From Maricaulis alexandrii (GTDB taxonomy: Bacteria > Pseudomonadota > Alphaproteobacteria > Caulobacterales > Maricaulaceae): a stretch of DNA of 64,000 bases. A program made the position numbers and the translations under genes. Where the stretch lies: the NCBI RefSeq assembly GCF_005871165.1, contig NZ_SWKP01000008.1, positions 248,001 through 312,000 on the forward strand, in the 5' to 3' direction. How positions within the stretch are numbered: the first letter of the stretch is position 1; the number at the start of each line of letters is the position of its first letter. Under the pieces are notes generated by a model that saw only the letters and a list, made by a program, of their open reading frames with translations, did no database searches and had not been told where the DNA came from. Positions 27,282 to 34,561 of the stretch are shown in pieces.

Positions 27282-28982
27282 ATGTCCGGCAAGATCCATT
27301 ACGAAGTCTTCTTCAAGAAGAACAAGAAGGCTGGGTGGGCGCTCATCGAGGCCTGTCCGGACCGCGATTCCGCCCTGAAACTGGCCACGGGCCTTGTCAC
27401 CAAGCACAAGGACGGCTCGGCCCGGGTCACCAAGGAAAAGTATGACGAGGACAGCCGGTCCTTCCGGGCTGTCACGGTCTATGAGGCCGGCGCCGAGAAA
27501 TACGGGGCCATCGAGGAAAAGTCCTCCGATGCCCATCTGCCCTGCCTGACCCCGGATGATTTGTCCAAACCGCATGCCCGCGACACGATCCGGCGCGTGC
27601 TGACCGGCTGGCTGGAACGCGTCCAGGCCGTGCCGATGGAATTGCTGCACCGGGCCGACCTGGTGGAAGACCTGGAAGCCTCCGGCACCGACCTGCAGCA
27701 CGCCGTGCAGAAAGTCGCCGTCGCCAGCGCCCGCGAGAATGACGCGAACGTCCAGACTTTCGTCAAACAGCTCAACGAGCTGGTCCAGAAAGCCCTGGGC
27801 CGGATCTACAAGGATGCGCGGGACAAGCGCCTGCCCTCCTACCCCAAGAAGACGCCCTTCAGGGACATTGCCAACGATATTTACGGCAAGGACAAGCGTC
27901 CCTATTCCCTGCGCGCCGCGATGGCCGACCGGCTCAGTCATGAGCGCAAATATGCCGACAAGCTGGAAGTGCTTCTGGATATGTCGGACGGGCTGCCCGA
28001 GGACGAGGATGCCCGCAATTTCGCGCTGGCGGAGGTCGATGCCTATATCGCCGAGGTGATCAGTTTCGATGCCGGCCGTGAAGCCATGCTGGGCCAGTGC
28101 AAGGATCTTGGCGAGACGCTGGAACGCCTGGCCTGCCTGTTCGACGGCGATGCCACGGCTGATGCGCTGAACCTGGCGCCCCGCGCGTCCAAGCGCCTGG
28201 CGAAAAAGATCGAGTCACGCGAACTCGAGGCCTGCCGGTCCGTCATTGCCGCCGCCCTGCTCAAGGAGCTGGAACGCCCGGGCCGCCTGCGCCCGACCAG
28301 TGTGCGCGACGAGGTTCGCCTGGCCCGAGACCTGGCCGCCCGCCTTGTTATCGTCGCTGACAGCCTGCTTCCGGCCGATGCCCTGATCAAGGCTTTCACG
28401 GCCCGCTCGGCCCGTCTGCTCCAGACCGACACGGTCGATGAATACCTGCGCAATGCCAACGACCCGAACGAGGAAATCGAACGCCTTTTGGCGCTCGAGG
28501 AAAACCTGGTCGGCGAGACCAACAAGGCCAAGCTGGCCAGCTATATTCGCGGCATTGCCGGCAGTTCCCGCGCCGAAAGCCATTATGTCCGCGGCGAGGG
28601 CCAGCCCCTGGAACGCCTGGCGAAGCTGACCGCGCTGCAGACCCGGGTCCTGCGCGGTACCTATCCCAAGAAGGACAAGCTGGAACTGGCGGGCAGTTTC
28701 GACGCGCTCGGCATGAAGATTGTCGACGAGAGCAAGATCCTCAACATGGTGGAATCCGGTGACCGCTCCTGCCTGGACAAGGCCACGGCACTTCTGCGCC
28801 TGGCCACCGGCGGGGCCCTGCCGCTCGGACATTGTTGCAGCGATGCCCAGGCCCGGGCCATCCGCCATCTCAAATTCGCAGTCAGCCAGAACGAAACCCT
28901 CTCCGATGAGGGCCGCGCCAAGCTGAAGGGCATCCAGATACTGATGAAGCAGCTCGACGCCGCCAAACAGCAGGCCGCCTGA
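27282..28982 (+). CDS. Conserved-looking cytoplasmic protein, unknown function
   Basis: 566 residues, ATG preceded by GGGGAG. Not recognised. The first ~70 residues (MSGKIHYEVFFKKNKKAGW, then ALKLATGLVTKHKDGSARVTKEKYD) look like a compact alpha/beta domain, and the remainder is charged and mostly helical with many Leu/Ala heptad-like stretches. There is no signal peptide, membrane helix or nucleotide-binding motif. The single CC pair (GHCCSD) is near residue 525. It is divergent from chvI, which suggests possible shared regulation with the ChvGI system. Codon use matches neighbours. Confidence 0.75.
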   Translation: MSGKIHYEVFFKKNKKAGWALIEACPDRDSALKLATGLVTKHKDGSARVTKEKYDEDSRSFRAVTVYEAGAEKYGAIEEKSSDAHLPCLTPDDLSKPHARDTIRRVLTGWLERVQAVPMELLHRADLVEDLEASGTDLQHAVQKVAVASARENDANVQTFVKQLNELVQKALGRIYKDARDKRLPSYPKKTPFRDIANDIYGKDKRPYSLRAAMADRLSHERKYADKLEVLLDMSDGLPEDEDARNFALAEVDAYIAEVISFDAGREAMLGQCKDLGETLERLACLFDGDATADALNLAPRASKRLAKKIESRELEACRSVIAAALLKELERPGRLRPTSVRDEVRLARDLAARLVIVADSLLPADALIKAFTARSARLLQTDTVDEYLRNANDPNEEIERLLALEENLVGETNKAKLASYIRGIAGSSRAESHYVRGEGQPLERLAKLTALQTRVLRGTYPKKDKLELAGSFDALGMKIVDESKILNMVESGDRSCLDKATALLRLATGGALPLGHCCSDAQARAIRHLKFAVSQNETLSDEGRAKLKGIQILMKQLDAAKQQAA

Positions 28983-29023
28983 TTTCCGTTTGCCGATCCG
29001 GACACCCCGGCTAGGGTGATGTC

Positions 29024-29596
29024 ATGATCTGGCGTTCTGCACTCGCAATCCTGCTCGGCCTCGTCACCGGCATTGCCGCAGCCCTCTTCCTGGTCTTCGG
29101 ACCGGTGGAGATCGGGGGGCTCAAGAACGGCCCCTGGCGCAGCAATGAGAATATCGGGGCATCCGATGCCGGACCGGTCCTGCGCGCCATCGTCGCCCGT
29201 CGCGGCCTGCTGGCGCTGAACCGGTCGGAAACCGTCTATTTCACCGCCTGGGAAGACGATCAGGGACGGCCGCTGGATGCGGACTGCCGCTATGCTGTCT
29301 CCGGCCAGGACATGCCGACCCGGTGGTGGAGCCTGACCCTGTATGCCGAGGATGATTTCCTGCCGCGCAATGGCGATGACGCCCATGCCCTGACCCGGAC
29401 GGATCTGGGCGAAGGCGAGTGGAACGCGATCGCGGCACCGGAACCGTTCGGCTCGACACCCTGGCTCAGCACGCGCAATGCCGGGACCTTCGCCATCACG
29501 CTGCGCCTCTATCATCCAGAGGATGTGGTGCGCGACGCTCCGGAAAGTCTCAGCCTCCCCTCCGTTCAATTGCTCGATTGCGGGAGTGACTCATGA
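29024..29596 (+). CDS. DUF1214-domain membrane-anchored protein
   Basis: 190 residues with an N-terminal signal-anchor (about 5-27) and an exported domain carrying the DUF1214 hallmark: RWWSLTLYAEDDFLPRNGDD and ending FAITLRLYHPEDVV. The function of the family is unknown. It overlaps the following DUF1254 gene by four bases (ATGA); larger proteins elsewhere have both domains fused, so these two likely form one complex or work together. Confidence 0.82.
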   Translation: MIWRSALAILLGLVTGIAAALFLVFGPVEIGGLKNGPWRSNENIGASDAGPVLRAIVARRGLLALNRSETVYFTAWEDDQGRPLDADCRYAVSGQDMPTRWWSLTLYAEDDFLPRNGDDAHALTRTDLGEGEWNAIAAPEPFGSTPWLSTRNAGTFAITLRLYHPEDVVRDAPESLSLPSVQLLDCGSDS

Positions 29597-30123
29597 CGCG
29601 TTGGCTCGTCCCGCTCGCCCTTTTCCTCGCCGCGGCCCTGGCCGCCTTCTGGTTCACCCTGAATGCCGTGCCCGGCATGATCATGGGCAAGGCGATGGAC
29701 CGTATCAGCTCCACCGCCGCTGCCAGCGGGGGCGTGCTCTATGCCCCACGCCTTCGCGAAGACAATCAGACCATCGTCCGGGCCAGTCCGGACATTCTCT
29801 ACTCGGTCTGTGCCTTTGATCTGGCGGCCGGCGATCTGGATATCACCGTGCCCTGGCCCACCGACGGAAATTACGCCTCGGTCAGCTTCTATGATGCCCG
29901 CACCAATAATTTCGCCGTCATCAGTGACCGCGAGGCGGAGGGGGCCCTGACACAGCTCCGTCTGAGCCTTCACTCGCCCGGAGACGGTCCGGGCACGACG
30001 ATCCAGGCGCCGACCCCGCAGGGGCTGGCCCTGTACCGCCGGGTCATCGATGCGGAAACCGACCTGGACGCCGCCGACGCGGAACGTCGCGCCTTCACCT
30101 GTACGCCGCTTTCCGGCACGTAA
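29593..30123 (+). CDS. DUF1254-domain membrane-anchored protein
   Basis: 176 residues. N-terminal hydrophobic anchor (about 4-24) followed by the DUF1254 signature: REDNQTIVRASPDILYSVCAFDLAAGD and WPTDGNYASVSFYDARTNNFAV. Starts inside the stop of the DUF1214 gene, so it is translationally coupled. Both are probably envelope proteins of unknown role. Confidence 0.82.
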   Translation: MTRWLVPLALFLAAALAAFWFTLNAVPGMIMGKAMDRISSTAAASGGVLYAPRLREDNQTIVRASPDILYSVCAFDLAAGDLDITVPWPTDGNYASVSFYDARTNNFAVISDREAEGALTQLRLSLHSPGDGPGTTIQAPTPQGLALYRRVIDAETDLDAADAERRAFTCTPLSGT

Positions 30124-30143
30124 CTTGTCCGAAGCGTAACTTG
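30119..30143. repeat. Short direct repeat before the NTF2-like gene
   Basis: CGTAACTTG occurs twice with a 16-base period (30119-30127 and 30135-30143), the first copy containing the TAA stop of the DUF1254 gene. It could be a tandem regulator site or chance. Confidence 0.25.
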
Positions 30144-30207
30144 CAGACCGGGCCTCACCCGGCAAACTGGCCCCGACTGGATAGGCCCGAGCCTCAGGGG
30201 GATCACC

Positions 30208-30705
30208 ATGAAATACACCATCATCGCCGCCGTCACGGCGGCCTGCCTGTTCACCCTGCCCGTCCGGGCCGATCAAACCGCCGAGATCGAGGACACGATC
30301 AACGCGCTCTACGACGTGATTTCCGGCCCGGTCGGCGAGGCCCGCGATTTTGACGCGATGCGCGACCTGTTCATGGACGGCGCCTCCATGGGTGCCGTCG
30401 GTGCCGGTCCGGACGGCGAGGGGCGTGGCCGGGTCATCACGCTGGACGATTATATCGAGCGGTCCGGACCTTGGCTGGTGGAAAACGGCTTCACCGAACG
30501 CGCCACCCGCACCGAAATCACCCAATGGGGCGAGATCGCCTATGCCCGCTCCGCCTATGAGGGCGTCAATGGCGTGACCGGCGAGGTTTTCCTGATCGGC
30601 GTGAATTTCATCACCCTGTTCAAGGTCGAGAACGAGTGGAAGATCGCATCCATCCTCTGGCGCACCGAGACCGAGGACTGGCCGGTCGAGGCCGCGTTCG
30701 ACTGA
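30208..30705 (+). CDS. Secreted NTF2/SnoaL-like protein
   Basis: 165 residues. Cleavable signal peptide ending near VRADQ. The mature part has the cone-fold pattern of NTF2-like proteins: an N-terminal helix (AEIEDTINALYDVISGP), FDAMRDLFMDGASM, IERSGPWL, and a final strand with FKVENEWKIASILWRTE. Members bind or isomerise small hydrophobic ligands; nothing here fixes the substrate. A 84-base gap with a direct repeat separates it from the DUF1254 gene. Confidence 0.8.
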   Translation: MKYTIIAAVTAACLFTLPVRADQTAEIEDTINALYDVISGPVGEARDFDAMRDLFMDGASMGAVGAGPDGEGRGRVITLDDYIERSGPWLVENGFTERATRTEITQWGEIAYARSAYEGVNGVTGEVFLIGVNFITLFKVENEWKIASILWRTETEDWPVEAAFD

Positions 30706-30790
30706 CCGGCCCGGTCCCGCCACGACCGCTTTCCGCTTGAGGTTGAACCCCCGGCAACTAAACTCTCCCGTGCAAGCGCGGGAGGGGAAT

Positions 30791-31879
30791 TTGTCGCAGG
30801 AAAAACCGTCGTCTGACTTGTCCCTGAAGGACTTCTGGCCCGAAGGATTATCGCTCACATTCTGGACGGCATCCCTGACCATTCTGGGTCAGCAGGAAGC
30901 CGACTGGCTTCCCCTTCACTGGCTGAACGCCCTGAAAGCCCTCGCGGCCTTCCTGCTCATCGCAATCCCGCTTTTCTACCTGTTCCGGCGCATCAAGCCT
31001 GTCGTGGGATTTCTCAGGGGCAGCGCCCGCGACCTCAGGGCCAACAATGAGAAGCTGGACACGCTGGCCACTGATCTCGCTGAGCTGCAATCGGAATCGA
31101 CCCAGCTTCGCGAGGACATCGCCCGGCTTCAGCGTTTCACCGCGCTCAACAGCGAGATTGTGGAACAAGGCTTCATGGGCCTGCAGCAAAGGGCGATGCG
31201 GGTTGAGAGTCTGCCCGCCAATGAGGGTTCCAAGCTCTATGTGGTCAGCCGGCACCTCGCCAGCCATTTCCGGGACAACGATCTGGACATTGCCCTGGGC
31301 CGGCAGCTCTACAATGCCTGGACGCCCGAACGCCTGATCGCCCAGTACATCGAGGGTATCAACAAGCGCAAGGAACTGATCGACCGGTATCTCAAATCCG
31401 GCGGCAAGGCCTATTTCTTCTTCGAGTATGACAATCTGGAAGAATACAAATCCGGCCGGACGCAATTCGACCAGAACATCGACCCGGTCGAAGAGCGCAA
31501 GTCCCGCTTCAGAAAGCTCCGCGACATCAATCTCATGGATCACTGCGAAGTACGGCTGTTCCATCGTTCCCTGGGCAATAACATGATCATTCGATGCGAT
31601 GACCAGCCCGCGACCGGGCAGGATCAGTCCATGGCTTTGCTGATGGATTTGCGCCTGCCCTATTCGTCGACGAATTTCGAGAAATCCTGCTATGGAATCT
31701 ACTCGACCTCACCGGCCATCGTTCGCGAATACCGCGACAAGGCGGAAGGCATTCTCAGCGCGGCACAGGGAGATGTCTATCGACCCCGGGGCGACACATC
31801 CGGGGAAGCCAAACCGATGGTCATCAGTGACCAGGACGAGATTGAAACGCTTTTGAACAAGTGGCTGAGCGAAATATGA
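30791..31879 (+). CDS. Membrane-anchored coiled-coil protein with putative PLD-like C-terminal domain
   Basis: 362 residues from a TTG at 30791 preceded by GGAGGGG; the frame opens at 30737 but lacks a better start. One or two hydrophobic segments (about 24-70, including LKALAAFLLIAIPLFYLFRRI), a coiled coil (about 80-120, heptads of LATDLAELQSESTQLREDI) and a soluble C-terminal domain (GGKAYFFFEYDNLEEY, NNMIIRCDDQ, IVREYRDKAEGIL). That last region loosely resembles catalytically dead phospholipase-D-like sensor domains; this is weak inference. The stop overlaps the next start (ATGA). Confidence 0.7.
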   Translation: MSQEKPSSDLSLKDFWPEGLSLTFWTASLTILGQQEADWLPLHWLNALKALAAFLLIAIPLFYLFRRIKPVVGFLRGSARDLRANNEKLDTLATDLAELQSESTQLREDIARLQRFTALNSEIVEQGFMGLQQRAMRVESLPANEGSKLYVVSRHLASHFRDNDLDIALGRQLYNAWTPERLIAQYIEGINKRKELIDRYLKSGGKAYFFFEYDNLEEYKSGRTQFDQNIDPVEERKSRFRKLRDINLMDHCEVRLFHRSLGNNMIIRCDDQPATGQDQSMALLMDLRLPYSSTNFEKSCYGIYSTSPAIVREYRDKAEGILSAAQGDVYRPRGDTSGEAKPMVISDQDEIETLLNKWLSEI

Positions 31880-32934
31880 CCCCGAAGTCTGCCCGTCTGA
31901 ATGACGCCCTCAACGTCTCCACCCGCCATGTCCTGCCCTCGCGCAGCATTTTCAATGCGCGATGCGGCATCCTCACCCCGCGCCAGCGTCTGGCGCTCCA
32001 GGGTGTCACCGAGATGGCCTATACCTGCAGCGATCCGGCCTATGGCGAACGGGTCAGCGCCGCTGGCAATATGGGCTGGTCGGACGCGCCCGGCGCCGCC
32101 GATCTGGAAATCTCGTCGGAGGACTTCGCGGCCGGCCCGCTCATTGCCTCTTTGGATGAGAGCATCCTGGCCGATATCGAGCTCTTGGGTTCAACCGGTG
32201 CACTGGACGGCTTCCTGTCCGACGCACCGACCCTGGTCGGCCCCGCATCCGGCCTGCGGCGCCACCCGTCTTCCGACATCCAGCCCGGCTGCGTGATCGA
32301 TACGAGTGACGGCCCGGTCATCATCGACAAGGGGGCCCGGGTGTCCCGCCTGAGCTATATCGCCGGCCCGGCCTATGTCGGTGAGAACGCCCGGATCGAC
32401 AGTGCCCATCTGTGCGGGCCGGTCGTCATCGGCCGGGAATGCCGGATCGGGGGCGAGATCGAATGCTCGATCTTCAACGACTATTCCAACAAGCATCATG
32501 AAGGCTTTGTCGGCCATTCCATCGTGGGTGAATGGGTCAATCTGGGCGCCCTCACGACCACGTCGGACCTGAAGAATAATTACGGGCAGATCCGCCTCGA
32601 AAGCGCCGCCCCCTGGTGCGGGCGGCCGGAGCTGCACCGCTATGACACCGGCGAGATCAAGTTCGGCTCCATCATCTCCGAATTCGTGAAGACGGCGATC
32701 GGCACGATGATCAATACCGGCTCGGTTCTGGACATCGGCTCGAACGTGTTCGGGGACAGGCCGGGCAAATACCTGCCGGCCTTCTCCTGGGGTGCTGACT
32801 CCGCCGCATTGTACGACCCGGACCGCTTCATCAGCGACGCCCAGACCATCGCGGCCCGGCGCAAAGTCGTGCTCGACGACGCCCGGATCGCCACGCTTCG
32901 CCATATCCGCACCCTGGCCGGACAGCGCGTCTGA
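31876..32934 (+). CDS. GlmU-like / putative sugar nucleotidyltransferase family protein with left-handed beta-helix
   Basis: 352 residues. The C-terminal half is a left-handed beta-helix with the block SIFNDYSNKHHEGFVGHS, IVGEWVNLGALTTTSDLKNN, characteristic of GlmU-like putative sugar nucleotidyltransferases (NTP_transf_4 type). The N-terminal FNARCGILTPRQRL fits the start of that family's transferase domain, but only about 120 residues precede the helix instead of about 180-190, so the transferase part looks shortened. Coupled to its neighbours by ATGA upstream and TGATG downstream. Sugar-nucleotide or acyl transfer is inferred, not shown. Confidence 0.75.
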   Translation: MTPKSARLNDALNVSTRHVLPSRSIFNARCGILTPRQRLALQGVTEMAYTCSDPAYGERVSAAGNMGWSDAPGAADLEISSEDFAAGPLIASLDESILADIELLGSTGALDGFLSDAPTLVGPASGLRRHPSSDIQPGCVIDTSDGPVIIDKGARVSRLSYIAGPAYVGENARIDSAHLCGPVVIGRECRIGGEIECSIFNDYSNKHHEGFVGHSIVGEWVNLGALTTTSDLKNNYGQIRLESAAPWCGRPELHRYDTGEIKFGSIISEFVKTAIGTMINTGSVLDIGSNVFGDRPGKYLPAFSWGADSAALYDPDRFISDAQTIAARRKVVLDDARIATLRHIRTLAGQRV

Positions 32935-33575
32935 TGCGCCTGGGCTTCCAGGCCATCCTGTTCGACATGGACGGCGTCCTGGTCAATTCCAATCCAGCGA
33001 TCGAGGCCAGCTGGAAGGCCTGGTGCACGGGGAACGGGATCGACTTCGCCGCCATGAAACCGCGCCTGCACGGCCGCAAGGCGGTGGAGGTCATTCGGGA
33101 GTTCAAACCCGACGCCGAGATCGAGGCGGAATGGCAGGTCCTGATCGACCAGGAAATGGCCATGGTCGGCCTCACCGAAGCCCTGCCCGGAGCCCTGCCC
33201 CTGATGTCGGCCCTGCCGCCGGAGGGCTGGACAATCGTGACCTCCGCTCCGCTGGAACTGGCCAAGGCGCGGCTGGATGCGGCCGGCCTGCCCCATCCCC
33301 GACTTTGGGTCAGCGCCCGGGACGTCCAGCGCGGCAAGCCGGCACCGGACGCCTTCCTGTTGGGGGCAGAGCGCCTCGGCCAGACCCCGGCCGACTGTCT
33401 GGTGATCGAGGATTCCCGCGCCGGCATCGAGGCGGCACGGGCCGGCGGTTTCCGTTCGGTCATGGTCGGGCCGGACAGCGAGACCGATCCGGGGGCGACG
33501 ATCCGGCTGCGCGATCTGTCAGACCTGACCCTGTCGCAAACGGATGACGGCCAGCCCTGCCTGATTGCGACTTGA
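32934..33575 (+). CDS. HAD-superfamily phosphatase (sugar-phosphatase/PGM-like)
   Basis: 213 residues. HAD motif I LFDMDGVLVNS (nucleophile and acid aspartates), motif II IVTSAP, motif III lysine in RGKPAPDAFL and motif IV IEDSRAGIEAA are all present with an alpha-helical cap at about 18-85. This subgroup dephosphorylates small sugar phosphates or isomerises them. The start overlaps the stop of the beta-helix gene by one base (TGATG), so it is the third gene of a coupled operon and may act on the same sugar phosphate. Confidence 0.88.
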   Translation: MRLGFQAILFDMDGVLVNSNPAIEASWKAWCTGNGIDFAAMKPRLHGRKAVEVIREFKPDAEIEAEWQVLIDQEMAMVGLTEALPGALPLMSALPPEGWTIVTSAPLELAKARLDAAGLPHPRLWVSARDVQRGKPAPDAFLLGAERLGQTPADCLVIEDSRAGIEAARAGGFRSVMVGPDSETDPGATIRLRDLSDLTLSQTDDGQPCLIAT

Positions 33576-33582
33576 CCCAGAT

Positions 33583-34518
33583 TTAGGTGAATTCCACCCG
33601 TTCCTGCGAGAAGAAGAAAAGCGACTGGACCGAGGGGTCCTCGATATCACCTTCGGTCTGCAGCAGGCTCTTCATCGAATCCCGGCGGCTCTTCAGCGCG
33701 GCGTCGAAATCGGCCTCGATCTTGGCGGTGGCCTCGACATCGCGCAGGGCATTCTTCAGCTCGACATAGAGCGTGAAGTCGCCGCACAGAAACATGCTTT
33801 CATAGAGGATTTTCGAGGCGATCTTCTCGTGGATATCGCCATACATCATCTGCGCCTTCATGCGCGATTCCGGTTTGACGACGAAATCGACCTCTTCCTT
33901 GAAGTTCGTCCGGCGCAGAACGAAGTTCTTCACCGCCAGCATTTCCTCATCGATCGCCTTGAGCATGTCCGGATCGAACCCGTCCCGGAACACCACAACG
34001 ATGTCGATGTCCGACCCCTGGATCAGCTTGCCCAATTGCTGGTTCTGGCGCGGCTCGTCATGGGCCAGGTAATAGGCAATGTCCCCGGCAATGAAGCAGA
34101 CCGCATTCTCGAACAGGGCTTTGCGGTGCTCGTCAGAGAGATACATGATCGTATCGCGCGCCACGGCCAGTTTGCGGACCGAGATTTCGCGGTGATGGTT
34201 GGACAGCTGGATCTGGCGTTCGATCACCTGGGAACGCTGGTGCGGCAGGGATATCAGCGTGAAGGTCAGGAAGTCCCGCAGGATGGACGGGCTGAGCCGG
34301 ATGAAATCCTCGCGCGTGATGTCATAGCGCAGGTAATAGCGGGCAAAGTGCGAGATCTGCAGGAAGCCCGAGCCGAAACAGGTCCGCCAGACATCCAGAT
34401 AGGGCGCGCCATCCAGGGCCTCGACCAGTTCCCGGCCCAGCAGGGGGCCCCGCGCGTTCACGGCATCAATGATGCGGGTTTCCATATCGGCACTGATCAC
34501 GGCCCACTCCCCCGTCAA
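33583..34518 (-). CDS. Putative nucleotidyltransferase-fold protein, unknown function
   Basis: 311 residues, convergent with the HAD gene (7-base gap). The distinctive segment is GSDIDIVVVFRDGFD at about residues 168-182, like the metal-binding acidic strand (SDIDL) of polymerase-beta-type nucleotidyltransferases; VCFIAGDIAYYL upstream could be the preceding strand, though the classical GS(x)10 helix is not clean. The rest is helical. No signal peptide. The fold call is tentative; the gene may be functionally linked to the adjacent sugar-nucleotide-like operon or may merely lie next to it. Confidence 0.65.
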   Translation of the reverse strand: MTGEWAVISADMETRIIDAVNARGPLLGRELVEALDGAPYLDVWRTCFGSGFLQISHFARYYLRYDITREDFIRLSPSILRDFLTFTLISLPHQRSQVIERQIQLSNHHREISVRKLAVARDTIMYLSDEHRKALFENAVCFIAGDIAYYLAHDEPRQNQQLGKLIQGSDIDIVVVFRDGFDPDMLKAIDEEMLAVKNFVLRRTNFKEEVDFVVKPESRMKAQMMYGDIHEKIASKILYESMFLCGDFTLYVELKNALRDVEATAKIEADFDAALKSRRDSMKSLLQTEGDIEDPSVQSLFFFSQERVEFT

Positions 34519-34522
34519 AGTG

Positions 34523-34553
34523 AAAACCCCCGGCCGGACGGACCGGCCGGGGG
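34523..34553 (-). terminator. Terminator after the prolyl oligopeptidase gene
   Basis: Perfect 11-bp GC-rich inverted repeat (34527-34537 with 34543-34553), five-base loop, followed on the minus strand by four T (34526-34523). It begins nine bases after the oligopeptidase stop and precedes the next minus-strand start. Confidence 0.85.
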
Positions 34554-34561
34554 CAAAGGCA

